A stretch of DNA of 64,000 bases. Source: Gammaproteobacteria bacterium (GTDB taxonomy: Bacteria; Pseudomonadota; Gammaproteobacteria; Xanthomonadales; Wenzhouxiangellaceae). A program made the translations under genes and the position numbers. Position 1 is the stretch's first letter. Each line of letters opens with the position of its first letter. The DNA is taken from assembly GCA_021772975.1 (NCBI GenBank), contig JAJFKY010000009.1, forward strand, positions 1-64,000, in the 5' to 3' direction. The notes below the pieces were generated by a model. It was not told where the DNA came from. It was given only the letters and a program-made list of their open reading frames with translations, and searched no databases. Positions 52,047-61,559 of the stretch are shown here, piece by piece.

Positions 52047-52063
52047 CTGGTCAAATTGACCAG
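52047..52063. promoter_or_regulatory. 17-bp palindrome between pspA and the FKBP gene
   Basis: CTGGTCAA (52047-52054) and TTGACCAG (52056-52063) are exact inverse copies around one A. Relative to the predicted pspA start point it lies at about -112 to -128, where upstream activating sites for PspF sit in enterobacteria. It also looks like GntR/FadR-type half-sites (TGGTC/GACCA). The rest of 51965-52239 holds no gene that I can see. Confidence 0.45.
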
Positions 52064-52239
52064 TCTGTAGAGCCTCGCGATTAAGGGTTTGATTGGTCGG
52101 CGGAACACGTTGTATTGTTGCAACACAGTGAACCCAGCCCCATAAGATAAGGTCTATCCGCGGTGAGGATGGCCCGCAGCCACTCACGGCGTTACAATAG
52201 CCGGCTGTTTCTAGAACATTTATTTTTTCGGAGGACTTC

Positions 52240-52956
52240 ATGAAATTAACTCTGCGCTTGTCAGGGCCGCTTGCCCTTAGCCTGTTGCTGCTTGGTGGCA
52301 CGGCGTATGCCCAGGATGCAACACCGGATATCAGTAAACTCAGTTATGCAATTGGCTATGACATCGGGATCAATCTGAGCCGGCAGGGTCTGGATCTGGA
52401 TATCGAACAGGTCATGCAGGCGGTACGTGATACCCACAATGAAGTTGAACCGAGTGTGCCGCGTGAAGAAATGCGTGAGCTGTTGACCGCCTTGAATGAG
52501 CGGTTGAAGAAAGAGCGGCTGGAAGAGTTCCGCGTACTGGCGGACGAAAACCAGACCAAGAGCAATGAATATCTGGCCACCAACCGTCAGAAAGAAGGTG
52601 TTGTGGCCCTGCCCAGCGGCGTTCAGTACCGGGTGATCGAAAGTGGCGCCGGCAGCCGCCCCGGTCCGACTGAAACGGTGACCGTGCATTATCGCGGCTC
52701 GCGTATGGATGGGCTGGAGTTTGACAGCTCATTTGCACGCGGCAAGCCGGAAAGTTTCCAGGTCGATAAAGTCCTGCAAGGTTGGCAGGAAGTATTGCCG
52801 TTGATGCGCGAGGGCGCTGTCTGGCAGGTATTCGTGCCACCCGAAATGGCTTTCGGATTGCGTGGTCAGCCGCCGGTCGGTCCTAACGAAGCCGTTAAAT
52901 TTGATCTGGAACTGGTCCAGATCGGAGCCGTGGAAGAATCGGATTCCGGTTCCTGA
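52240..52956 (+). CDS. FKBP-type peptidyl-prolyl isomerase, periplasmic (FkpA/Mip type)
   Basis: The 238-residue protein has a Sec signal peptide (about 1-24, ending AYA-QD), a helical dimerisation domain (about 30-120: KLSYAIGYDIGINLSRQGLDLD) and a C-terminal FKBP domain (about 125-232: VQYRVIESGAGSRPGPTETVTVHYRG, GWQEVLPLMREGAVWQVFVPPEMAFG). The family folds outer-membrane and periplasmic proteins. GGAGG lies 6 bases before the ATG. The two small genes after it read the same way. Confidence 0.93.
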   Translation: MKLTLRLSGPLALSLLLLGGTAYAQDATPDISKLSYAIGYDIGINLSRQGLDLDIEQVMQAVRDTHNEVEPSVPREEMRELLTALNERLKKERLEEFRVLADENQTKSNEYLATNRQKEGVVALPSGVQYRVIESGAGSRPGPTETVTVHYRGSRMDGLEFDSSFARGKPESFQVDKVLQGWQEVLPLMREGAVWQVFVPPEMAFGLRGQPPVGPNEAVKFDLELVQIGAVEESDSGS

Positions 52957-53012
52957 TCGAGTAGCTTTCGGCGGGGCAGCGACTGCCCCGCCAGATATGC
53001 CGCGAATAGACC

Positions 53013-53207
53013 GTGTCGAGCTCAGCACCTGTCACCAGCCCATGTGTCGGGGTATGTACCCTGCAGGCCGATGGCTACTGTATGGGTTGCTGGCGCAACC
53101 TGGATGAAATCAGCCACTGGTTATCCTTTGATCAGCAGCAACGCGACTACCTGATCCAAACTGAATTACCACGCCGCCAGCAGGCCTACTTCGATAATAT
53201 GCGCTGA
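53013..53207 (+). CDS. DUF1289 protein (64 aa, GTG start)
   Basis: The pattern SPCVGVCTLQADGYCMGCWRNLDEISHW, with four Cys that could bind a metal or iron-sulfur cluster, defines DUF1289. The function is unknown. It begins at GTG 53013, 57 bases after the FKBP gene, and ends 21 bases before the Nudix start. DUF1289 genes often accompany Nudix or other small housekeeping enzymes. Confidence 0.88.
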   Translation: MSSSAPVTSPCVGVCTLQADGYCMGCWRNLDEISHWLSFDQQQRDYLIQTELPRRQQAYFDNMR

Positions 53208-53228
53208 TTGGCCATAAGGATATCGTCG

Positions 53229-53846
53229 ATGAAGCATCCCCTGGGCCCGGATTACCTGGGTCGGCGACTGTTGCCGCTGGACACTGACGCCACCAACATT
53301 CCCTCCTGGTCACACAGTCCGCCGGCTGCCAGGCCGCGCCAGGCTGCGGTATTGATACCTCTGCTCGCGCCGGCTGCTCCGGCCGCTGCCGCTGGGCTGC
53401 TGCTGACCCGGCGGGCTGAGCATCTGAAACAGCATCCGGGAGAAATAAGCTTTCCGGGTGGTACCCAGGAACCGGACGACCACAATCTGCTGGCCACCGC
53501 CATCCGTGAAACGGCTGAGGAAACCGGGATTCTGCCGGAGTATGTCCAGCCTGTTGGTATTCTTGGTGAGCTGGATACCATCAGTGGCTATCGTCTGCGT
53601 GCTTACGTGGGCTGGGTGCGGCCAGGTTTTACGCTGGTGCGTGAACGCAGTGAGGTCGCCGAGCTGATCACGGTGGATTCCGCGCAAGCCATCAATACGG
53701 GGAATTTCAGCTGGCAGCGACGCACCACTGCGGCAGGCACCTTTAAACTACCGGAAATTAATCTTCACGGCCATCGGGTGTGGGGCGTTACCGGAGTGAT
53801 ACTATGGCGTCTGGCGGAGCGGTTGATGAATCCTGAGGCCGGCTAG
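53229..53846 (+). CDS. Nudix CoA pyrophosphatase
   Basis: The 205-residue protein contains a full Nudix box GX5EX7REUXEEXGU (GGTQEPDDHNLLATAIRETAEETGI at about 77-101, given here by its key residues Gly, Glu, Arg-Glu and Glu-Glu) preceded by the LLLTRRAEHLKQHPGEISFPGG segment typical of the CoA-pyrophosphatase group (NudL/YeaB). These enzymes split CoA or its thioesters into phosphopantetheine and adenosine bisphosphate. I prefer ATG 53229, with AAGGAT upstream, to the TTG at 53208. Confidence 0.9.
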   Translation: MKHPLGPDYLGRRLLPLDTDATNIPSWSHSPPAARPRQAAVLIPLLAPAAPAAAAGLLLTRRAEHLKQHPGEISFPGGTQEPDDHNLLATAIRETAEETGILPEYVQPVGILGELDTISGYRLRAYVGWVRPGFTLVRERSEVAELITVDSAQAINTGNFSWQRRTTAAGTFKLPEINLHGHRVWGVTGVILWRLAERLMNPEAG

Positions 53847-53909
53847 CAGTCCAATGGGTGGCGCGGGCTCCATGGGCGCATGCGGTGATTAATGACAGGA
53901 GACTGATTG

Positions 53910-55448
53910 ATGACATTGAACAACGAAGTCTGGCGCTATGGCAAATGGTCGGCGCTGGTTATTATGGGTCTGGTTTTAGCCAGTCAGAGCATGCTTATGG
54001 CGCAACAGGATAGCAACCGACCAGACAGTCAGGACAGCATTACTATATACAGCAGCGCCAGTCCGGGCGGAGTGCCGCCTGGTTTGTATTTACCCGGCGC
54101 CGGCCGCTACAGCGGCCAGGTGCCAGGTTTTGCCATGGTCCGGCATATCCGCGAATATGACCTGACGCGGGGCATCAGCACGTTGCGGGTTGTCGATGTA
54201 GCCGCTGGAATTGACCCGACCACGGTGGCTTTCCGCTCGCTCAGTCAACCGGAAACGAGGGTACTGGAGCAAAGCTTTGAATTCGATCTGGTCAGCACCG
54301 ACAAGTTACTGGAACGCTATATAGGTCAACAGGTCATTGTTGAGCAGGTGCGTGGCGATAGCATTGATACCGTCTCGGGAGAATTGCTGGGCACCGCGGG
54401 CGGTTTGATGCTGCGACTGGCCGATGGCAGTGTCCAGACTCTTAGCAACTATCAGAACGTGCGTTTCCCCAGTTTGCCGGACGGCCTGATTACCCGGCCC
54501 ACGCTGCTATGGCAGCTGGATGCTCCACAACGTGGTCGGCAGCAGGTTCAGATTGCTTATCAGACCAGCGGGATGACCTGGTGGACCGATTACAACCTGA
54601 TTATTGATCCAGGCCAGCAATGCCGGATGGATTTATCCGCCTGGGTGACTCTGGTTAATCAGTCCGGTGCGGCTTATCGACAGGCCAAACTGAAACTTAT
54701 CGCCGGTGAGGTCAACCGGGTGCAGGATCAGAATGTGCAATACCGCAATGTGCGGGCCAGTGCGGTGCTGGCGGAGGCTGACAGTGGTTTTAGCGAAAAA
54801 TCGTTTAACGAGTATCATTTGTACACCCTGGGCAGACCCATGGATCTGCCGCAGAATGCAACCAAGCAGGTAGAATTATTTCCGGCGGTCAACAACGCCC
54901 GCTGTGAGCAGCTGCTGGTGATTGACGGTAGTCCACGCTGGTATGCCGGCGGACGGCAGCTGTCCCAGAATATCACCGGCGCCAATGAACTGGACGCCAG
55001 TATTGTGGTGCAATTTGAGAATACTGAGGACAATGGTCTGGGCATCCCGTTGCCGGCTGGCCGGGTGCGCGTTTCACAACTCGATGAAGCGGATGGCAAT
55101 CTCGAGTTCGTGGGTGAAGATGCGATTGGACATACTCCGCGTAAAGACACGGTAGTACTGAATACCGGCGTGGCATTTGACGTGAAAGCTGCGCGCAAGC
55201 AGACCGAGTTCCGGATCGACAGCAAGGCGCGTCAGGCCTGGGAAACGATTGAGGTGCAGGTGCGCAATCGCAAACGTGAGTCGACGGAGGTGGTGGTGAA
55301 CGAAAATCTGTTCCGCGCGAGCGGCTGGGAAATCACCAGCAGCAGCGATAAGTACAGCAAAATCAACAGCAACACCATTCAGTATCGGCTGAGCATTCCG
55401 GCTGATACGGTGAAAACCATCACCTACGAGGTGCACTACCGCTGGTAA
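53910..55448 (+). CDS. Exported DUF4139 domain protein
   Basis: The 512-residue protein has a signal peptide (about 15-32: ALVIMGLVLASQSMLMA) and a long beta-rich body. DUF4139 matches are in the second half: PTLLWQLDAPQRGRQQVQIAYQTSGMTWWTDYNLII, LDLSAWVTLVNQSGAAY-like text near 245, and PLPAGRVRVSQLDEADGNLEFVGEDAIGHTPR, ending in SADTVKTITYEVHYRW-type sequence. Function is unknown. AGGAGA precedes the ATG at 53910. It stands alone and converges on the Gly/His-rich gene. Confidence 0.88.
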   Translation: MTLNNEVWRYGKWSALVIMGLVLASQSMLMAQQDSNRPDSQDSITIYSSASPGGVPPGLYLPGAGRYSGQVPGFAMVRHIREYDLTRGISTLRVVDVAAGIDPTTVAFRSLSQPETRVLEQSFEFDLVSTDKLLERYIGQQVIVEQVRGDSIDTVSGELLGTAGGLMLRLADGSVQTLSNYQNVRFPSLPDGLITRPTLLWQLDAPQRGRQQVQIAYQTSGMTWWTDYNLIIDPGQQCRMDLSAWVTLVNQSGAAYRQAKLKLIAGEVNRVQDQNVQYRNVRASAVLAEADSGFSEKSFNEYHLYTLGRPMDLPQNATKQVELFPAVNNARCEQLLVIDGSPRWYAGGRQLSQNITGANELDASIVVQFENTEDNGLGIPLPAGRVRVSQLDEADGNLEFVGEDAIGHTPRKDTVVLNTGVAFDVKAARKQTEFRIDSKARQAWETIEVQVRNRKRESTEVVVNENLFRASGWEITSSSDKYSKINSNTIQYRLSIPADTVKTITYEVHYRW

Positions 55449-55482
55449 TCAGTTGATTGTTTCGCAATTGATCGGTGGGATA

Positions 55483-55507
55483 TAAAAAAGGGCAGCCGGG
55501 GCTGCCC
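55483..55507 (-). terminator. Rho-independent terminator of the Gly/His-rich gene
   Basis: GGGCAGCC (55490-55497) pairs with GGCTGCCC (55500-55507) around GG. On the minus strand six T follow (55489-55484). It lies 30 bases after the stop at 55537. Confidence 0.85.
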
Positions 55508-55536
55508 AAGTACCATCAAGGAGTGTTTAATTCACT

Positions 55537-55974
55537 TCAGTAACCGGTAGACAGCACCAGCGTCGCACCATTCCCGTAAAATCCTATTCCGCCAAAACCG
55601 ATGCCGTGGCCGCGGAAACCCCGGTGGCCGCGATAGCCCCGATGCCCGCGATAGCCACGATGACCACGATAACCGTTATGACGGTAACCACGATGCCGGA
55701 ATCCATGGTGTCTGCCGCGGAACCCGCGCTGGCCTCGCAAGTGACGGCCGCCACGATAAGCATGGCGGTTATAGCCGCGCTGCTTATAATAACCACGCTG
55801 CCTGGCGTGCCCGCGATAGCCGTATTGACGGTTATATCCCTGGTTGTAATAACCATGGTGACCAGCATGGCCACGATGACCATAACCGTGAGCGGACGCG
55901 GGTTGAGCCAGTAGCCCCAAGCTGAACACCAGCGCCAATGCGCCAGCAAAATGTGCTAATTTCATGCTTCTCAT
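55537..55974 (-). CDS. Secreted Gly/His/Arg/Tyr-rich low-complexity protein
   Basis: A signal peptide (about 1-28, LALVFSLGLLAQPASA) is followed by about 100 residues made almost only of Gly, His, Arg and Tyr, with short repeats such as HRGYRG in tandem (about 100-130), and a C-terminal GIGFGGIGFYGNGATLVL strand. No acidic residue is visible in the repeat region. I use ATG 55974 (MRSMKLAHF), with GAGGA about 9 bases upstream; a longer frame to 56055 overlaps the next promoter. The function is unknown; metal binding through His or a cationic surface layer are guesses. Confidence 0.8.
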   Translation of the reverse strand: MRSMKLAHFAGALALVFSLGLLAQPASAHGYGHRGHAGHHGYYNQGYNRQYGYRGHARQRGYYKQRGYNRHAYRGGRHLRGQRGFRGRHHGFRHRGYRHNGYRGHRGYRGHRGYRGHRGFRGHGIGFGGIGFYGNGATLVLSTGY

Positions 55975-56047
55975 AACTCGGTCCTCGTATTGCTTGGGGA
56001 TCAGTGTAAAACCTGGCTGATTAACGAACTCTGAATAAGGTAAAAAC

Positions 56048-56797
56048 ATGCTCACCGAGACCCGTCACGACCAAATCCTTGAACTACGTCTAACCAGACC
56101 ACCAGTTAACGCGATTGATCCCGCATTACTAGCTGATCTACGGAAAATGGTTAAAAAAATACATGCAAATCAGATAGATGCCAAAGCATTAATCATTTCG
56201 GGTTCGCCCGGCATATTCTCCGCCGGACTGGATGTACCGGCTTTGCTGGGCTGTGACCGGGATGAGATGCGCGGCTTCTGGGCGGATTTTTTTGGCTTAT
56301 GGAAAGGACTGGCTACATTGCCGATACCGGTGGTTGCCGCCTTGACGGGTCACAGTCCGGCGGGCGGCACCGTGCTGGCGCTGTTCTGTGACTACCGGGT
56401 CCTGGCGGAAGGGGATTTTAAAGTGGGTCTGAACGAAGTGCAGGTCGGCCTGGTGGCGCCGCAACCGATCGTTTATGCGTTGCAGCGCCTGGTGGGTATC
56501 CGGGCGGCCGAACGTCACCTGGTGGCCGGTGATCTGATTGCCCCGCAGGCAGCCTTGCAAATCGGCCTGGTCGACGAGTTGGCGCCGGTCGAGCAGGTGG
56601 TAGAGCGTGCCCTGGACTGGTGCCGCCGACATCTGGCGTTGCCCGGGCATGCGATGCTGCGCAGCCGGCAGCTGGCACGTGCGGATCTGCAGCAAAAGTT
56701 TGTCGACGCCGAGAGCGGTGACGTGTTTCTGGATCAATGGTTCGCCCCGGAAACCCAGCAGGTATTGCAGGCCCTGGCCGCGCGCCTGAAAGGTTAG
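56048..56797 (+). CDS. Delta3-Delta2-enoyl-CoA isomerase-like crotonase
   Basis: The 249-residue crotonase shows the single-glutamate pattern of mitochondrial-type enoyl-CoA isomerase: GHSPAGGTVLALFCDYR (Thr108 where hydratases have Glu) and GLNEVQVGLVAP with catalytic Glu130. The text CDYRVLA, NEVQVG and RAAERHLVAGD aligns with human ECI1. It should shift a 3-enoyl double bond to the 2 position in unsaturated fatty acid oxidation. It diverges from the Gly/His-rich gene. Confidence 0.85.
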   Translation: MLTETRHDQILELRLTRPPVNAIDPALLADLRKMVKKIHANQIDAKALIISGSPGIFSAGLDVPALLGCDRDEMRGFWADFFGLWKGLATLPIPVVAALTGHSPAGGTVLALFCDYRVLAEGDFKVGLNEVQVGLVAPQPIVYALQRLVGIRAAERHLVAGDLIAPQAALQIGLVDELAPVEQVVERALDWCRRHLALPGHAMLRSRQLARADLQQKFVDAESGDVFLDQWFAPETQQVLQALAARLKG

Positions 56798-56976
56798 TAA
56801 TGGGGTGTCTGAGGCCGCAATCCACGGCGTAAATACTGGGCGGAGCTGCATTGCGCATGGTTTTCCTGGTCGCCTGTAACATGGCCTGATGCAGTTAACT
56901 GGCGGCAGCGCACAGCAATTATCCGTCTGGCTCATCGGACTGTTAAACTAGCTGGTTTCCTATACTTAAGCAGGTT

Positions 56977-58575
56977 ATGTCTTCAGCAACCGAGTTGCAG
57001 CGTGAAGCTGCGCGCCGGCGAACATTTGCGATCATTTCGCATCCGGACGCCGGCAAAACCACCATCACCGAAAAACTGCTGTTGTTCGGTGGCGCCATCC
57101 AGCAGGCCGGCAGCGTCAAGGCGCGTAAAGCCGCCCGGCATGCTACTTCTGACTGGATGGAACTGGAAAAAGAACGCGGTATTTCAGTCACCTCCTCGGT
57201 GATGCAGTTTCCTTACAAACAGCGGATTATCAACCTGCTGGATACGCCCGGGCATGCCGACTTCTCAGAAGATACTTATCGCACCCTGACCGCGGTTGAC
57301 TCGGCCTTAATGGTGATCGACTGCGCCAAGGGCGTAGAGGCGCGCACCATTAAACTGATGGAGGTTTGCCGCTTGCGCAATACTCCGATCATGACCTTCA
57401 TCAACAAGCTGGACCGCGAAGGCCGTGACCCCATGGAGCTGATTGATGAGGTTGAGCAGGTGCTTGGTATTGCCTGTGCTCCGATCACCTGGCCGATCGG
57501 TATGGGCCGGCGTTTGAAAGGCGTCTATCATCTGCTGAATGATGAAGTGCTGCTGTATCAGGCGGGCAAGAATTATGTCACTCAGCAGGCCGAAACCATT
57601 GCCGGCCTGGACAATCCCGAACTGGATGAAAAGCTCGGTGGGGTGGCCGCTGAATTGCGGGAAGAAATCGAACTGGTGCAGGGCGCCAGCTATCCGTTTG
57701 ATAAGCCGGCTTACCTGCAGGGGCAGCAGACCCCGGTATTTTTTGGCTCGGCGATCAATAACTTTGGCGTGACGCCGTTACTGGATGCTTTTATTGAACA
57801 TGCGCCGTCGCCCGGCACACGCAATGCCGGCGCACGTGATGTGGACGCATCGGAACCGGCCATGAGTGGCTTTGTATTCAAGATTCAGGCCAATATGGAC
57901 CCGGCCCATCGTGATCGTATTGCTTTCATGCGCATTTGTTCGGGGTGTTTCACGCCGGGTAACAAGCTGCATCAGGTCCGGACCGGAAAACCGGTCCGCA
58001 CGGCCGGCGCGCAAACCTTTATGGCAGCAGGCCGGGATGCGGTCGAGACTGCCTGGCCGGGTGATATTGTCGGGCTGTTCAATCATGGCGCCATCCGTAT
58101 CGGGGATACTCTGACCGAAGGCGAACAGCTGTATTTCACCGGTATTCCCAGTTTCGCGCCAGAGCTGTTCCGGCGCGTGCGGCTGCGTGATCCGATGAAA
58201 AGCAAACAGTTGCTGAAAGGGCTGGAGCAATTGTCGGAAGAAGGCGCGACGCAGTTTTTCCGGCCACTGCTGGGCAATGAGCTGGTGGTCGGCGCAGTTG
58301 GTGTACTGCAGTTCGATGTCACTGTTTACCGGTTGAAAAATGAATATAACGTTGATGCGTTGTTTGAACAGGTTAATGTCACTACCGCCCGCTGGGTACA
58401 CAGCGATAATGAAACCAAGCTGGCGGAGTTCCGGCGTAAGAATGAATTGCAACTGGCATTGGATCACGCCGGCGAGCTGGTTTACCTGGCGACCTCGCGG
58501 GTCAATCTGCAGCTGACCCAGGAACGCTGGCCGGACATTACTTTTGCCGCTACCCGGGAATTGAGTAACGAATGA
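56977..58575 (+). CDS. prfC: Peptide chain release factor 3
   Basis: RF3 is a GTPase that removes RF1/RF2 from the ribosome after termination. The 532-residue protein has the P-loop SHPDAGKTT (about 21-29), DTPGHADF (canonical His present), NKLDRE, and the RF3-specific segments [27 protein letters not shown] (given by its ends KARKAAR and ISVTSS) and [17 protein letters not shown]. The length fits E. coli PrfC (529 aa). It is followed after 1 base by the MATE gene. Confidence 0.96.
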   Translation: MSSATELQREAARRRTFAIISHPDAGKTTITEKLLLFGGAIQQAGSVKARKAARHATSDWMELEKERGISVTSSVMQFPYKQRIINLLDTPGHADFSEDTYRTLTAVDSALMVIDCAKGVEARTIKLMEVCRLRNTPIMTFINKLDREGRDPMELIDEVEQVLGIACAPITWPIGMGRRLKGVYHLLNDEVLLYQAGKNYVTQQAETIAGLDNPELDEKLGGVAAELREEIELVQGASYPFDKPAYLQGQQTPVFFGSAINNFGVTPLLDAFIEHAPSPGTRNAGARDVDASEPAMSGFVFKIQANMDPAHRDRIAFMRICSGCFTPGNKLHQVRTGKPVRTAGAQTFMAAGRDAVETAWPGDIVGLFNHGAIRIGDTLTEGEQLYFTGIPSFAPELFRRVRLRDPMKSKQLLKGLEQLSEEGATQFFRPLLGNELVVGAVGVLQFDVTVYRLKNEYNVDALFEQVNVTTARWVHSDNETKLAEFRRKNELQLALDHAGELVYLATSRVNLQLTQERWPDITFAATRELSNE

Positions 58576-58576
58576 T

Positions 58577-59929
58577 ATGAATTCAACAACCTGGGCGGAC
58601 TGGCTGCCAAGCGGTGAGCGGCGCACGAAAATGCTGAATATCGCCTTGCCGATTATCGGCGGGATGTTGTCCCAGAATATCCTGAACCTGGTGGACATCG
58701 CCATGGTGGGCCGTCTGGGCGACAGCGCACTGGCCGCCACCGGCGTAGGTTCGTTCGTCAACTATCTATCCCTGGCAGCGGTCATCGGATTGGCTACCGG
58801 AGTGCAGGCAACCGCGGCGCGACGCATCGGCCAGGGCCGTGACGGCGATGCCGCGCTGCCGTTAAACGGTGGCCTGTTACTGGCATTGTTAATTGGCGCG
58901 CTGCTGAGTTTTATTCTGATTGAATCAGCGCCCGCCATTTTAAGCGCATTAAATGATGACCAGCAGGTGGTTGAGCAGGGCACACCTTACCTGCAGGTCC
59001 GTCTGATCGCGCTGGCGGCGGTGGGCATGAACTTCTCGTTTCGCGGCTATTGGAGTGCCGTGCACCTCACGCGGCTGTATTTCCAGACCATCATCTGTAT
59101 GCATGTGGTGAATATTTTTCTGAATTGGGTGCTGATATTCGGGAATCTTGGAGCGCCTGCACTGGGCGTATACGGCGCCGGCATGGCCACTACCATTTCA
59201 ATCTTTATCGGCTTGCTGCTGCATTTCAGCTATGCGTTCCGATATGCCCGGCGGGCAGGCTTCATGGCGGGTCTGCCCGCCCGGCATGAGCTGCTGCGGC
59301 AGGTCCAGATTTCGCTGCCAGCCAGCGTCCAGCAGATGTTTTTTGCCGGTGGTCTGGTGGTTCTGATCTGGATACTGGGTCAGGTCGGCACCGCCGAGGT
59401 GGCTGCCGCCAATGTGTTGTTGACCCTGGGACTGGTGTTGCTGCTACCCGCGATGGGCATTGGCATCGCCTGCTCCACGCTGGTCGGCAACGCATTGGGG
59501 CGTGGTGACCCTGCCGATGCGGAGCGCTGGGGCTGGCAGTCAACCTTGCTGGTGTTGTTGATCAACGGCGGGATCGGATTGGCTCTGATGGCATTCGCAA
59601 AGCCTTTGCTGGGGGTGTTTTTGCAGGACCCGGTCACGCTGGAACTGGCTTACTGGCCGTTGCTGATCAGCGCCGCTGTGATCGGTTTTGATACTGCCGG
59701 CATGGTGCTGATCAACGCCCTGCTGGGCGCCGGGGCGAGCACCCGGGTTATGCTGGTTTCGATTATCTTTCAATGGCTGTTGTTTTTGCCGCTGGCCTGG
59801 CTGGTGGGACCGGTGCTGGGCTATGGCCTGCTGGGGGTGTGGCTGGTACAGGCCTGTTATCGCATCGCGCAGTCGCTGGTATTCGCGCTGAACTGGCGCA
59901 ATGGTTTCTGGAAAAGCATAGAGGTCTGA
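58577..59929 (+). CDS. MATE family efflux transporter
   Basis: The 450-residue protein has twelve predicted membrane helices in two halves and the DinF/NorM-type MATE pattern: LPIIGGMLSQNILNLVDIAMVG at the first helix, GLATGVQATAARRIGQG, and a second-half counterpart LPASVQQMFFAGGLVVL. MATE proteins export cationic compounds using Na+ or H+. It follows prfC by one base, so it is probably cotranscribed. Substrate is unknown. Confidence 0.92.
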   Translation: MNSTTWADWLPSGERRTKMLNIALPIIGGMLSQNILNLVDIAMVGRLGDSALAATGVGSFVNYLSLAAVIGLATGVQATAARRIGQGRDGDAALPLNGGLLLALLIGALLSFILIESAPAILSALNDDQQVVEQGTPYLQVRLIALAAVGMNFSFRGYWSAVHLTRLYFQTIICMHVVNIFLNWVLIFGNLGAPALGVYGAGMATTISIFIGLLLHFSYAFRYARRAGFMAGLPARHELLRQVQISLPASVQQMFFAGGLVVLIWILGQVGTAEVAAANVLLTLGLVLLLPAMGIGIACSTLVGNALGRGDPADAERWGWQSTLLVLLINGGIGLALMAFAKPLLGVFLQDPVTLELAYWPLLISAAVIGFDTAGMVLINALLGAGASTRVMLVSIIFQWLLFLPLAWLVGPVLGYGLLGVWLVQACYRIAQSLVFALNWRNGFWKSIEV

Positions 59930-60076
59930 TGCAGTGCGCCGCCGGTCCATGGGAGACGCAGCAGGCGCAAGGCGTTTGGTTTACTATAATCGCTGCGATA
60001 ACCCAGATTTGCCCGGTGCCCAGACGATTAAAAAATAATCCGGCACCTGAGCGGCGATAACCAGGCGATCTTCATC

Positions 60077-61351
60077 ATGGAACAACTAGGCAATATTCTG
60101 TTCGGCCTGTTCGGACTGACCGTATTATTGAGCCTGATCTGGGCGGTAGGCGGTTTCCGCAGGGATATCAGTCTGCGGCTGGTAGGTTTTGGAGTGTTGC
60201 TGCAGATTGTGTTTGCCCTGATTGTGCTGCGCACCGGCTGGGGCAGGGCGGTGTTTGATGCGCTGGGCAGCGTATTTGTGGTCATTCTGGGTTTTACCCG
60301 GGAAGGCTCAGCATTTATTTTCGGCAGTTTCATGGATGTCGATCAGTTCGGATTTGTGTTTGCCATTCAAGTCTTGCCGACGATTATTTTCTTCGCTTCG
60401 CTGATGGCCGTGCTCTATCACCTGGGCTGGATGCAGAAAGCGGTGCAGGGTGTTGCCTGGATAATGACCCGCACGCTTAAAGTCAGCGGGGCGGAATCAC
60501 TGGCGGTCGCGGCCAACGTATTTGTCGGTCAGACGGAGGCTCCCCTGGTGGTGCGGCCTTACATCAGCCGTATGACTGAATCCGAATTGTTTACCATGAT
60601 GATAGGTGGCATGGCGACCATAGCCGGTGGCGTGCTGGCGGCCTATGTTGGTGTGTTGGGCGGTAGTGACCCGGTCCAGCAGTTGTTTTATGCCAAGCAT
60701 CTGTTGTCGGCCAGCATTATGGCGGCGCCGGCGACCATAGTGGTGGCCAAACTGATGATTCCGGAAACCCAGGAGTCGCTGACCAAGGGGCAGGTCAAAA
60801 TTGAGGTGGAACGTGAAACGCATAACGTTATCGAAGCCGCTGCGACGGGCGCATCGGATGGCGTTAAGCTGGCCTTGAATGTCGGCGCCATGCTGCTGGC
60901 ATTTCTGGCCTTGATAGCCATGTTGAATTACCCGCTGGAAATTCTGGGCAACAAACTGGGTATTGAAGCCGCGCTCGGCAAACCATTAAATCTGGCTTTG
61001 ATCCTCGGTTACATCTGCGCGCCTCTGGCCTGGTTGATTGGTGTGCCCTGGGGCGATGCCACCACCGTCGGCAGCCTGATCGGGCAAAAAGTCGTGGCCA
61101 ATGAATTTGTGGCCTATACGCAGTTGAATCTGGTCAAAGATACGCTCAGTCAGCAAGGTCTGCTGATCAGCACCTACGCGTTGTGCGGATTTGCCAATTT
61201 CTCCTCGATTGCTATCCAAATCGGCGGCATCGGAGGCCTCGCGCCCAATCGTAAGACTGATCTGGCCCGGTTAGGTTTGAAGGCGGTATTTGGGGGCACG
61301 ATTGTGACGCTGATGACCGCGACGATTGCCGGGGTTATAAGCGGTTTTTGA
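60077..61351 (+). CDS. Concentrative nucleoside transporter (NupC type)
   Basis: The 424-residue membrane protein has the CNT layout with an N-terminal helix group, the gate region FAIQVLPTIIFFASLMAVLYHLG, the substrate motif VFVGQTEAPLVVRPYI at about 155-170, and NFSSIAIQIGGIGGLAPNRK near 375-394. CNT proteins import nucleosides with Na+ or H+. A TATAAT at 59985-59990 may be the -10 of its own promoter. It ends 208 bases before the convergent threonine dehydratase-like gene. Confidence 0.92.
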   Translation: MEQLGNILFGLFGLTVLLSLIWAVGGFRRDISLRLVGFGVLLQIVFALIVLRTGWGRAVFDALGSVFVVILGFTREGSAFIFGSFMDVDQFGFVFAIQVLPTIIFFASLMAVLYHLGWMQKAVQGVAWIMTRTLKVSGAESLAVAANVFVGQTEAPLVVRPYISRMTESELFTMMIGGMATIAGGVLAAYVGVLGGSDPVQQLFYAKHLLSASIMAAPATIVVAKLMIPETQESLTKGQVKIEVERETHNVIEAAATGASDGVKLALNVGAMLLAFLALIAMLNYPLEILGNKLGIEAALGKPLNLALILGYICAPLAWLIGVPWGDATTVGSLIGQKVVANEFVAYTQLNLVKDTLSQQGLLISTYALCGFANFSSIAIQIGGIGGLAPNRKTDLARLGLKAVFGGTIVTLMTATIAGVISGF

Positions 61352-61471
61352 TTGTTGACCGATCAGCAGCGAAGCTGTACAGCGTCCATCAGCAAATAGC
61401 CACCGGCCTTATTTTTTCACCTGAATGACATACATGGCTGCCTGCTGAAGCCATCAATCTCTTATCGATAC

Positions 61472-61527
61472 TGTAGGAGCCCGCTTGCGGGCGACCTGAC
61501 GATATCGCCCGCAAGCGGGCTCCTACA
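61472..61527. repeat. REPIN: pair of inverted REP sequences
   Basis: Two exact inverse copies of a 23-base REP (beginning TGTAGGAGCCCGCTTGCGGG) lie at 61472-61494 and 61505-61527 around a 10-base spacer. Each copy also contains its own CCCGC/GCGGG hairpin. The TGTAGGAGC head is the form found in Pseudomonas and Xanthomonadales REPs. It lies between two convergent genes, where it may stop both transcripts. Confidence 0.9.
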
Positions 61528-61559
61528 ATTTTGATGTCGGAGTAACGGCACGTTGAATA

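Noticed and set aside
55606-55914. 102-codon plus frame rich in Ala, Met, Thr and Val
   Set aside because: Antisense to the Gly/His-rich repeats; its composition follows from their codons.
57778-58761. 327-codon minus-strand frame opposite prfC and the MATE gene
   Set aside because: Antisense shadow of prfC, whose motifs are unmistakable; it spans two real genes.
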